From: Planctomycetota bacterium
Lineage (GTDB): Bacteria; Planctomycetota; Phycisphaerae; Sedimentisphaerales; Anaerohalosphaeraceae
Reading direction: 5' to 3'
DNA length: 64,000 nt
NCBI GenBank assembly: GCA_019456225.1
Contig: VRUI01000013.1
Span: 18,580 to 82,579 of the forward strand
A model generated the notes under the pieces. The model did no database searches and had not been told where the DNA came from. It saw nothing but the letters and a program-made list of their open reading frames with translations. The position numbers were made by a program, and so were the translations under genes. Below are positions 7,122-15,043 of the stretch, piece after piece (the first letter of the stretch is position 1; every line of letters begins with the position of its first letter).

Positions 7122-10100
7122 ATGTCTATCGATAAAAATGAAATTTCACTGCTAAAAGCCTGTTTACAGGGCGATACCGGCGCTTTTGAGCGGATCGTCT
7201 CTAAATACCAGGGTTTTATTTGCGCAGTTACCTACAGCGCTACCGGTGACGCTGAAAAGAGCGAAGAGCTTGCCCATGAGACTTTTATCAGCGCCTGGAG
7301 GAGCCTGGCCCAACTGAAAGATCTTGCCAAATTTCGCGGGTGGATCGGTACTATCGCCCGCAATGTCGTGCGGAATTCGTTCAGGGAAAAAAAACGGGAT
7401 ATTATCAGCGGGGCGGCGTCTATTGATGCTGTTGATGAGTCGGCCGTTGCTGCCGACGAAAGCGATGAGGAGGCTTTGGCCGGTGAGCGGCAGGCTGTTG
7501 TTGAGATGGCTTTAAAGAGGATACCGGCGAAGTATCGGGAAGTTATCGTGCTTTTCTACCGGCAGGAGCAATCTATTAAGGAAGTTGCGGCCCAGCTTGA
7601 GCTTTCCGAGGCTACGGTTAAGCAGCGGCTGTCTCGCGGAAGAAAAATGTTGAAGGAACAAGCCGCCGAAATGATCGAGACGACTATCAGCAGAACAGGT
7701 CCGTCCAAGGCGTTTACCGCTTGTGTTATGGGGTCGGTTACCGCGCTTGCGCTGAAAGGTGCCGCGACGGCCGGGGCAGCGGTAGTTGCCGGGGGTTCGT
7801 CGACCGGCGCTGCCAGCGGTTTGAGTGCCTTGTTCAGTACGGCTGCCGCTAAGATAGTTACTGCTGCCGCGGTTGCGGTGATCGCTGTCGGCGGGACGGT
7901 TGTTTATAACAATATGAAGTCGCCGCCCGCGCAGAAAGATAAACCTGTGCAGGTTGCAGATGCATCGCAGAATAACGGAGTTGATGAAATCGGTGATGGC
8001 ACGCTGGTTGAAAAAAATGGTGATGAAAACATTGCTTCTTTGCCGCCGTCGGTGAGTATTGTCAATCCAGTTGAAACAGGGCCGATTTCGGCTGCCGGCG
8101 ATACTGAATCAAAACCGGAAGTCGAAAATCCACCGCAATACATCGATCCTAATACTCTTACGGATATCCATTATATAGCAACCGGTTTCTTGGCGGATGG
8201 TTCTATAGATCATTCGGAAGAATCATGGATCAAAAAACCGAATTGCTGGCGAAGCGATAAAAACAACAAAACGATCATAAACAACGGCAAGGTTAAATTA
8301 GAGCTGGACCATAAGAAAATGACCGCCGAGCTTAGTGAGTCGAGCAATACCAAAGCACTTATACCAGAGTATCCCCAATCAAAAATGGTTTTCACTTTGA
8401 TACAGATTGGCAGGAATCTTATCACAGGCAGAGATGTATGGTATGGGCATGATTTTCTAAAAGAAGCCCAAGGGTATAAACTTGATCCGCCCTCACCCGG
8501 AGAAAAGACATCCGACGGGCTGATGAAATACTCCGTTAAGATAACGGAGGGAGACGGGCATGGGGTAATGAATGTGTATGTTGACATCAAAACGGGGCTG
8601 CCGCAGAGAATGCTTATAGAGGTGGAAGAGGAAGGGGGCAGAGATCAGGAGTATTTATTTGATTATTCAGAGATAGATCCGGGTATGTTTTCGCTTAAGA
8701 CACCCGACGGATATAAAGAATATGCAATGCGTTTGTCGCCGAAATTTCAGGGATTGATATTCGATAAGGACCTTAAACCTGCTGCCAATGCAGAGATATA
8801 TCTGATGGGCAGCAATGATCGCGGTGTTAAGGGGACAAGCAATTCAGAGGGTGAATTTAATTTCTATATTCCCGTGGGCACCTGGGGTGATGACGAGGCT
8901 ATGGAATATCCTGTTTTTGTCCGTGCGATATGTAAGGACTATCCGGGGCAGGTTGCGTGGACGGTGATTCAGGCACCGGATAGTGAGTATAAACTTAAGC
9001 CTGTCATACCTTCTCCGGGTGAGATTCGCAGGGAGTCTAAAGGTAAAGGGAGATCGTCTAAGTGCCTTGCTATACATAATGTTTCCCTGGTGCTTGAACC
9101 GGGGGCGTCTATAAGCGGTCAAGTGCTTGATAAGGTCACCGGTGAACCTGTAGCAAACGTTATGGTTGAGCTTAATGCGAGCATAAAGGGTAAGACATGG
9201 GATCTATTTGACAGGATCGCCGGTCCCGGCAGAAGAGGTGACTTCGAGGTCAAGACGGATGAGAACGGTTTTTATGCTTTTACGTGTTTGCCGACTTTTA
9301 CCTGGCCGAAAGATACGATAGACCAAGCCATGAAAACGTACCGTTCGGGGGAGCAATTACGACAGCGTACGGACTATAGTCTAAAGGTTGAGTGTGATGG
9401 GTATCTTGTCAATCATACTGGGTCTACGATATTGACGCCGAAAGATTCTCTTGGGGACAGGCAGATTGATTTTTCGCTCATTCCTGCAAATGTAACAATT
9501 CGCGGGCGTGTTACGGATGACGATAGAAAGCCGATTGCAGGCTACCAGGTTGAATATTGTATTGATCTGAACGGAACCGGTACAAACTGCGGGGGCAAGT
9601 ACATCAGGACAAACGAAAAGGGTGAGTATGAGATTACCGGTTGTGCATATCATAAAAGCCTGTCGGTAAGGGTTGAAAGCGGCAGCAAACCTCGCAAGTG
9701 GCATGAAGAGGATGCGACTAAAGATAAGGAGTTTGTCTATTACGGTTATAAGTATGTGCCTGTTGAAATTGAAGAGGGCAAGCTGGAATATGAAGTTGAT
9801 ATTGTTCTGGACAAGCCCGAAGCGGTGATCGTATTTGATATAAAAGATACGGCAGGCAAGCCGATAGAGGGTATGGGTGTGCAGGTGATATGGCACGACA
9901 GCATAATAGGTTATGAGTGGGCGGAATTACTTAACGGGGTGTCGGGTAAGGATGGAAAGTGTGTTATCGCAGGTTTGCCGAATATGAAAGGTGGAGACCT
10001 GCGTTTTAATGTTGGTCCATCCGTTGTTAAGAAAACGGCTGCGGATAGGAAAGTTCCTGAAGGTGTAGAATCTCCGGCAGGGAATAAAAAAGTTCTGAAT

Positions 10101-10265
10101 GAAAAATTGAATAAGTACACTTCTTTTTACTGGCTGCTGGAAGATCTGCCGGACGGTAAAGACGGGTATGTTATCGAGGTGACGGTGCCCAAAAAAGGTG
10201 AAAGGTTTGATCGCAAGAAAAGGATTAAGATTTTCGACTCAAAAGGCAAAAAGATTAATAGGTAA
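7122..10265 (+). CDS. Membrane-anchored ECF sigma factor with large extracytoplasmic Ig-like tail
   Basis: 1047 residues from the ATG at 7122, preceded by AAAGG; the longer frame upstream lacks coding character. Residues 20-92 form sigma region 2 (ELAHETFISAWRSL, WIGTIARNVVRNSF) and 125-178 region 4 (IPAKYREVIVLFY, SIKEVAAQLELSEATVKQRL). A transmembrane helix lies at about 243-262. The remaining 780 residues would be outside the membrane and include at least four carboxypeptidase-regulatory/CnaB-like repeats (starting near 545, 661, 790 and 903, e.g. SGQVLDKVTGEPVANVMVEL). This suggests a sigma factor that senses something at the envelope through its own tail, perhaps released by proteolysis (inference). 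No separate anti-sigma gene is adjacent. Confidence 0.85.
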   Translation: MSIDKNEISLLKACLQGDTGAFERIVSKYQGFICAVTYSATGDAEKSEELAHETFISAWRSLAQLKDLAKFRGWIGTIARNVVRNSFREKKRDIISGAASIDAVDESAVAADESDEEALAGERQAVVEMALKRIPAKYREVIVLFYRQEQSIKEVAAQLELSEATVKQRLSRGRKMLKEQAAEMIETTISRTGPSKAFTACVMGSVTALALKGAATAGAAVVAGGSSTGAASGLSALFSTAAAKIVTAAAVAVIAVGGTVVYNNMKSPPAQKDKPVQVADASQNNGVDEIGDGTLVEKNGDENIASLPPSVSIVNPVETGPISAAGDTESKPEVENPPQYIDPNTLTDIHYIATGFLADGSIDHSEESWIKKPNCWRSDKNNKTIINNGKVKLELDHKKMTAELSESSNTKALIPEYPQSKMVFTLIQIGRNLITGRDVWYGHDFLKEAQGYKLDPPSPGEKTSDGLMKYSVKITEGDGHGVMNVYVDIKTGLPQRMLIEVEEEGGRDQEYLFDYSEIDPGMFSLKTPDGYKEYAMRLSPKFQGLIFDKDLKPAANAEIYLMGSNDRGVKGTSNSEGEFNFYIPVGTWGDDEAMEYPVFVRAICKDYPGQVAWTVIQAPDSEYKLKPVIPSPGEIRRESKGKGRSSKCLAIHNVSLVLEPGASISGQVLDKVTGEPVANVMVELNASIKGKTWDLFDRIAGPGRRGDFEVKTDENGFYAFTCLPTFTWPKDTIDQAMKTYRSGEQLRQRTDYSLKVECDGYLVNHTGSTILTPKDSLGDRQIDFSLIPANVTIRGRVTDDDRKPIAGYQVEYCIDLNGTGTNCGGKYIRTNEKGEYEITGCAYHKSLSVRVESGSKPRKWHEEDATKDKEFVYYGYKYVPVEIEEGKLEYEVDIVLDKPEAVIVFDIKDTAGKPIEGMGVQVIWHDSIIGYEWAELLNGVSGKDGKCVIAGLPNMKGGDLRFNVGPSVVKKTAADRKVPEGVESPAGNKKVLNEKLNKYTSFYWLLEDLPDGKDGYVIEVTVPKKGERFDRKKRIKIFDSKGKKINR

Positions 10266-10362
10266 GGCGTAATGTTGGCAGGATGCTGACCTCGGGTGGC
10301 ATCGGTCACTCCGTGCCCGATGGCTAAGCTCACAATGTCAATTTATCGCGACAATGACAGGC

Positions 10363-10386
10363 GGTAGGATGGGCTGTGCCCATGCT
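10363..10386 (+). repeat. Dispersed GGTAGGATGGGCTG element
   Basis: GGTAGGATGGGCTG followed by TGCCCATGCTG contains the palindrome ATGGGC-TGT-GCCCAT. Relatives lie at 26471-26497 (reverse orientation) and at about 61791-61816. A degenerate 21-bp hairpin copy lies just before it, near 10273. Confidence 0.6.
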
Positions 10387-10455
10387 GTTGCTGCCATCCA
10401 GCTGCAGGTGGCATGTTTAATAGAATTTTGTTTATTACTTAAAATGGAGATTATT

Positions 10456-11541
10456 ATGAAAGTTCGAGTTTTTGTTATAGTTTGTTTGTTGATGTTTTCG
10501 GTTTGTGTTTTTGCTGATGAGGTTTTGCTTAGTAATTCCAAGGCTTTGTTTCCTGCAGAAAGGGTTAAAAATAGACGGTATTCTTTTCCGCTTCTTGCGG
10601 CCAGGCTCAGTCCTTCTGGCAAATATCTGATATATCCAAAGATGGTTCCTGCATCTCCGCCTGATTATATAACTGGGTTTAAATTGATGATTTACGAAGT
10701 AGCGACCGGTAAAGAAAAATCGGTAGATCTGAATTTGTCTAGCGGGATCAAGCATGTCTGTACGCAGTTTAACCTTTTCAACCCCGCAGGCGATAAGCTT
10801 GTGCTGCTCCGCTATTCATATATTGAAAAAAAGCGTCAGGGTGAAGTTGTGGTTTATGATATCAAAAAAGAAAAGTTGACTTCAACGGGTATTAAAGGTG
10901 ATAATATTTTGGGGGTGTTTGACAATACCGGTGAGAATATATTCGTAATGCAGTCAGAAACGTCGTTCAGTAAAGTAACCCTGTCGGATCTTTCGATCAA
11001 GCCAACATCTTTTATAGGTTTCTGTCAGTCTCATAGTCCCTATTCACCATATTCGGCTATGTATATTGTGAATCAGGCACTTGAGAGCGGGGTTTCTTTT
11101 GAGTTGTGGAATACGAAAACCGAAAAGAAGATAGGTGATTTGCCGTTGCATTTCAAAAATGGTGTGCCTGATGATGTTCAGGGGCAGTGGACCGCCGACG
11201 GCAAATACGTGTTTTACCTGGATGTTCTCGAAAATACCCGTGAAAAGTTTTCCCCGGTAACCAGGGTCTGGGATGTAGTCAGTAATAAACAAATCGCCGA
11301 ATTGCCGGATGCTATGCCTGTCGGTGTCGGGCCGACAAAGACTTCAGTTGTTATGGTCGGTATCGACAGGATGGGAATAAAGCAGGGGATGTATGTCTAT
11401 GATGTAAAAAGCAAAGAGTTTATGGACATCGGGCTTAAAGACGCAAAGGCTGTACATTCCTGCGGCAGTAAATTACTGTATATGCTTAAGAAAGATGGAG
11501 AGGATATGGTTTATGTTGCTGATATGTCTATCGTTAAGTGA
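10456..11541 (+). CDS. Secreted beta-propeller-like protein, first of a tandem pair
   Basis: 361 residues from the ATG at 10456, with GGAGA six bases upstream; a longer frame from 10354 is not needed. A signal peptide (MKVRVFVIVCLLMFSVCVFA) is followed by a TolB/WD40-like fold with repeated segments such as AARLSPSGKYLIYP, FNPAGDKLVLL and QGQWTADGKYVFYL. I recognise no catalytic motif. It resembles the protein at 11677 over its whole length, including the leader sequence GGAGATTATTATGAAAGT, so the pair arose by duplication. It may bind a ligand or partner in the periplasm (inference). Confidence 0.75.
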   Translation: MKVRVFVIVCLLMFSVCVFADEVLLSNSKALFPAERVKNRRYSFPLLAARLSPSGKYLIYPKMVPASPPDYITGFKLMIYEVATGKEKSVDLNLSSGIKHVCTQFNLFNPAGDKLVLLRYSYIEKKRQGEVVVYDIKKEKLTSTGIKGDNILGVFDNTGENIFVMQSETSFSKVTLSDLSIKPTSFIGFCQSHSPYSPYSAMYIVNQALESGVSFELWNTKTEKKIGDLPLHFKNGVPDDVQGQWTADGKYVFYLDVLENTREKFSPVTRVWDVVSNKQIAELPDAMPVGVGPTKTSVVMVGIDRMGIKQGMYVYDVKSKEFMDIGLKDAKAVHSCGSKLLYMLKKDGEDMVYVADMSIVK

Positions 11542-11556
11542 AAAGTGAAAAGTGTA

Positions 11557-11601
11557 GTGTTGGCTTCCAGCCAACACCATATGTCGGCAGGATGCCGACA
11601 T
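11557..11601. repeat. Two adjacent 21-bp hairpin repeats
   Basis: 11557-11577 has stem GTGTTGGC, loop TTCCA; 11581-11601 has stem ATGTCGGC, loop AGGAT. Both have perfect 8-bp stems and 5-nt loops and belong to the family found at 26504, 40505, 45586, 45608, 57521 and 57553. Confidence 0.8.
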
Positions 11602-11676
11602 TACGAGTCATAACCTGCAAGACATTGGCAGTATGGCAAGTCTGCTTTTAGATGAATATTTTAATTGGAGATTATT

Positions 11677-12780
11677 ATGAAAGTCCGAGTTTTTGTTATA
11701 GCTTGTTTGTTGTTGTTTTCGGTTAGTGCTATCGCTGATGAGGTTGTGGTTAGTAATCCTAAAGCTTTGTTTTCTGCCGAGAGGATCAAGAGCCGAAAGA
11801 TTGCTCATCCGTTGCTTGCTGCCAGGCTTAGTCCTTCGGGGACGCATTTGATATATCCCAGGATGGTGCCGGCAACTCCGCCTGATTACGAGACGACGTT
11901 TAAGATGATCGCTTATGAAATAGCGACCGGCAAAGAAAAAAACATTGAAGTCAGTTTGCCTCGCGGATATGAATCGGTTTATACAAGGTTTAACTTTTTT
12001 AACCCAGCCGGTGATAAGCTTGTGATGGCAAAGTTCCTTAAGCAGGGTAGCGGCAGGCAGACCGAAATTGTTTATTATGATTTTAAAAAGAATAAGGTAG
12101 TCTCTGTGGGAATCAAGGGGCAAAGTGATATAGCGATGTTTGATAATACCAATGAGAATATATTGGTAAACAAATCAAGGAGCGGGACTGTTATTAAGGC
12201 TGATCTGTCGGGAGTCCAGAGCAAAGTAATTCAGATGGGCGGGTGGGTGCATACTCCCAGTATGTTCTCGCCTTATGCAGCTGTGTTCGTGACAAAACGG
12301 ACCCCTGAGAGAAAAGCCGGTTTGCAAATGTGGAATATGAAGACCGCAAAGAAGGTTGCCGATGTGCCTGTCAATGAGAAAAACGATGCGCTTGATGATG
12401 TTCAAGGTCATTGGACTGCCGATGGTCGGTACTTCTTTTATTTAGATTTGTTCAAAAAAATCGGCGAGGATGGTTTAAGTCCGGTCAGTTGGGTTTGGGA
12501 TGTTGAAAAGAACGAGCATGCAGCAGAGTTATTTGATGCTATGGCAGTTGGGTACGGTCCGACGAAAACTACGATGGTTATGGCGGCCGGTGTTAATGGT
12601 GAAGGGGGACAAGAAGGTTTTTACATGTACGATGTGAAAACCGGCAAGTATATGGATATTGGGCCGAAAGGCGCCAAGGTGATCCATGCGTGCGGAAATA
12701 AAGTGCTTTATATGCTCAAAGAAAACGGCAAAAATATAGTTTACGTCGCTGATCTTTCGATTGTTAAAAGTAAGGAGTAA
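11677..12780 (+). CDS. Secreted beta-propeller-like protein, second of a tandem pair
   Basis: 367 residues from the ATG at 11677, with GGAG six bases upstream. The signal peptide MKVRVFVIACLLLFSVSAIA nearly equals that of the upstream paralogue. Shared landmarks in order are ALFSAERIKSR, AARLSPSGTHLIYPRMVPA, FFNPAGDKLVMA, QGHWTADGRYFFYL and VLYMLKENGKNIVYVADLSI. The middle part differs most. It has propeller-type repeats and no visible active site. The pair is separated by hairpin repeats, so the genes may be transcribed separately. Confidence 0.75.
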   Translation: MKVRVFVIACLLLFSVSAIADEVVVSNPKALFSAERIKSRKIAHPLLAARLSPSGTHLIYPRMVPATPPDYETTFKMIAYEIATGKEKNIEVSLPRGYESVYTRFNFFNPAGDKLVMAKFLKQGSGRQTEIVYYDFKKNKVVSVGIKGQSDIAMFDNTNENILVNKSRSGTVIKADLSGVQSKVIQMGGWVHTPSMFSPYAAVFVTKRTPERKAGLQMWNMKTAKKVADVPVNEKNDALDDVQGHWTADGRYFFYLDLFKKIGEDGLSPVSWVWDVEKNEHAAELFDAMAVGYGPTKTTMVMAAGVNGEGGQEGFYMYDVKTGKYMDIGPKGAKVIHACGNKVLYMLKENGKNIVYVADLSIVKSKE

Positions 12781-12887
12781 AGCGTCGTTAAGTGTAATGC
12801 GTATGGTGACATTGTTTTTGTGCGTCTGGGTCCGGCGCTTTCGCGGGGATGACGAGTTTATCGTGTATTGTTCGATTTTCGGGAGGG

Positions 12888-13715
12888 CTACCGGTTTTTT
12901 TGTTTTTCCTGCTCTGTCAGTGACTCGTTCAGCGAGCCTGAGCGGAAACCTTGCAGGTCGAGGGCTATGTATTTGAAGCCCAGGGATTTCAGGTGGGTCA
13001 GGATTTTCTCTCGGCTGTCTATTACTTTTTGGATGTCTTTTTCGTGTACTTCTATTCTTGCTGTGTTGTCGTGGTGTCTTACGCGGAATTCCACGAAGCC
13101 GAGGGTTCTGAGGTAGTCTTCGGCGAGGTCGATCTGTTTTAGCTTTTGTTCGGTTATCTCCACTCCGTAGCTTACCCTTGAAGCGAGGCACGGGGTTGCA
13201 GGCATTTCGGCGGTTTTGAGGCCGAGTTGTTTGCTTAGCTGCCTGATCTCATCTTTTGTTAGTTCTGCTTGCATTAGGGGGGCCGTTACGTTTAGAGCCA
13301 TCGCCGCACGGTTGCCGGGCCGGTAATCGTCCAGATCGTCGAAGTTTGATCCGCAGACCACGTTATCTATACCCTCGGCGCCCGCGATCTTCCTCAACAG
13401 CCCAAATAGGTGGGATTTGCAGTGGAAACAGCGGTCAGCTTTGTTAGCCGAATAACTGGAGTCGGCCAGTTCGCTGACCGTGACCTGCCGGACGTCGATG
13501 CCTATGGTTTCGGCCATCTCCAGGGCGGTTTGCTTTTGACTTTCGGCTAGCGACGGGCTTATTCCGAGACAGCATACGATGTTTTCGGCGCCTAGAACGT
13601 CAACTGCGACTTTCAGGAGGAATGTGCTGTCTACGCCGCCTGAATATGCGATGACCGCCTTTTTGAGCGTGCGAAGGGTGTTTTTTAGCGATTTGTATTT
13701 TTGATCGGTATCCAC
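12888..13715 (-). CDS. larE: ATP-dependent sacrificial sulfur transferase LarE
   Basis: 275 residues starting with GTG at 13715, three bases after the tRNA-Thr 3' end. The PP-loop motif SGGVDS (25-30) adenylates the substrate, and the sulfur-donating Cys176 is present in PATPCLASR, at the same number as in the well-studied Lactobacillus plantarum enzyme. LarE donates sulfur to pyridinium dicarboxylate for the nickel-pincer cofactor of lactate racemase-type enzymes. Cys96 and Cys99 (CFHC) are also present. larC lies 32 kb away in this window; larB and larA are not seen. No separate ribosome binding site is visible. Confidence 0.93.
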   Translation of the reverse strand: MDTDQKYKSLKNTLRTLKKAVIAYSGGVDSTFLLKVAVDVLGAENIVCCLGISPSLAESQKQTALEMAETIGIDVRQVTVSELADSSYSANKADRCFHCKSHLFGLLRKIAGAEGIDNVVCGSNFDDLDDYRPGNRAAMALNVTAPLMQAELTKDEIRQLSKQLGLKTAEMPATPCLASRVSYGVEITEQKLKQIDLAEDYLRTLGFVEFRVRHHDNTARIEVHEKDIQKVIDSREKILTHLKSLGFKYIALDLQGFRSGSLNESLTEQEKQKNR

Positions 13716-13717
13716 AA

Positions 13718-13789
13718 GGCCGATGGAGGGAATTGAACCCTCAACCTCGTCTTTACGAAAGACGTGCTCTACCGTTGAGCTACATCGGC
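13718..13789 (-). tRNA. tRNA-Thr (anticodon CGT)
   Basis: 72 nt with acceptor GCCGATG/CATCGGC, anticodon stem CGTCT/AGACG and loop TTCGTAA giving CGT, and T-arm GAGGGTTCAATTCCCTC. No CCA is encoded. larE starts almost directly behind it on the same strand, so co-transcription is likely. Confidence 0.95.
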
Positions 13790-13885
13790 TTAAGAGGAAT
13801 ATACTACATAATCGATTGTCGTGTGTAAAGTATTTTTTTGCCGATGAGGAACAAACTCCTTAATCCCGGATTTCCCAAGTAAATC

Positions 13886-14788
13886 GTGACAAAGAAACTG
13901 GTTTATGATAATATTAGGGCTTATGGATACCGTTCAAGCCAGTTTTACTATTCTGATTTGGAGTGCCTGAAGAATACGTATATGGAGCCAGCGATTAATC
14001 TGTCATCTGTTGCAAATAACGAGTCCCAAACGGGCCAAGTCGGCTGTCTGATGCCGATTGACAATGACCTGCGCAGTGCCTGGCAATGGCTGGCGATGGT
14101 AACGATGCTGCTGGACCACCTCGGCTTTTTATATTCCGACCTCCTCGCCTTTCGCTATATTGGCCGGCTGGCGATGCCGCTGTATGCGATGCTGTTTATC
14201 ATGTCAATTCAGTCCGGCCGGGTCAGTCACAAGCGGGTGTTGATCCTTGCGTTGATTTCACAGATCCCCTATCTGCTTTTGTTCGGAGAATTGAAATTCA
14301 ATATTATCTTCTGTTTTTATATCTTTTACTGGATGACCGTAGCAGTCAAACGTCGCAGTTGGCTCGGCATGGTGGCGGTCTTTGCGGCGATGTGGATCCC
14401 CTCCTCCTATGGCTGGTATCTCTATGCTTCGCTGGCCGCATTCTACTGGCTTGACCATAAACCGGGTGCCAAACGCAGCGTCTTCGCAATATTCACCGTC
14501 ATCGACACCTGTCTAACAAACACCCATCCACGTCAATTGCTGGCGATCGTCGCACCGTTTCTTCAAGGAATTAAAGCCCCCCGCCCGCCTAAATATCTGT
14601 ATCGCTATTTTTACCCCGGACATCTGTTTGTCTTGCTGATTATTGATTTTTTGATCTTCGGTTCCGTCATAACTCCGTTTGGCACCTTCCCTAAACCCGC
14701 CGATGACGATGTACAATGGTACAATGAGTATTACGACGAATACGAACCGGTTGAAATGTATGAAATAAATACCGGTAACACCGACTGA
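13886..14788 (+). CDS. TraX-family integral membrane protein
   Basis: Up to 300 residues if the GTG at 13886 is used; no clear ribosome binding site, and ATG codons at 13982 or 14051 are alternatives. The core WQWLAMVTMLLDHLG, FRYIGRLAMPLYAML and ISQIPYLLLFG matches TraX, named for N-acetylation of F-pilin but widespread in bacteria without conjugation. Six to eight hydrophobic segments are visible. The C-terminus is acidic and tyrosine-rich (WYNEYYDEYEPVEMYE). No conjugation genes are nearby, so an acyltransferase role on an envelope molecule is more likely (inference). Confidence 0.75.
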   Translation: MTKKLVYDNIRAYGYRSSQFYYSDLECLKNTYMEPAINLSSVANNESQTGQVGCLMPIDNDLRSAWQWLAMVTMLLDHLGFLYSDLLAFRYIGRLAMPLYAMLFIMSIQSGRVSHKRVLILALISQIPYLLLFGELKFNIIFCFYIFYWMTVAVKRRSWLGMVAVFAAMWIPSSYGWYLYASLAAFYWLDHKPGAKRSVFAIFTVIDTCLTNTHPRQLLAIVAPFLQGIKAPRPPKYLYRYFYPGHLFVLLIIDFLIFGSVITPFGTFPKPADDDVQWYNEYYDEYEPVEMYEINTGNTD

Positions 14789-14896
14789 AGGTAGCTCAGC
14801 ATCTTGCCTGAGCCCATAACGCCAACTTCAGATCCGACAGTTTAAAATCGCATTGAAGCCCGCACCCGGCATTATTAACACCGAAAGGAATGAATT

Positions 14897-15034
14897 ATGT
14901 TTTGTAAACACTTAAATGGGAAATGTCAGTTAATGGGAGCCATGGAAAAAGAGCCGGTTTTTTTTGACTTTTCGGCAATATTGCTGTATAATCGGTCGTT
15001 TGTGTTAACTCAGGGAACAATTGAATTCCTTTAA
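14897..15034 (+). CDS. Possible 45-residue leader or small protein
   Basis: ATG at 14897 with GAAAGGA seven bases upstream opens a 45-codon frame (MFCKHLNGKCQLMGAMEKEP at its start) that ends nine bases before the HzsA-like gene. Its 5' half lies upstream of the strong promoter at 14964-14992, so it would need its own transcription. It is supported only by the ribosome binding site and may be chance. Confidence 0.25.
   Translation: MFCKHLNGKCQLMGAMEKEPVFFDFSAILLYNRSFVLTQGTIEFL
14964..14992 (+). promoter_or_regulatory. Strong sigma-70-type promoter of the HzsA-like gene
   Basis: TTGACT (14964-14969), 17-bp spacer, TATAAT (14987-14992); the start codon at 15044 is about 50 bp downstream. Confidence 0.75.
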
Positions 15035-15043
15035 GAGGACTTA

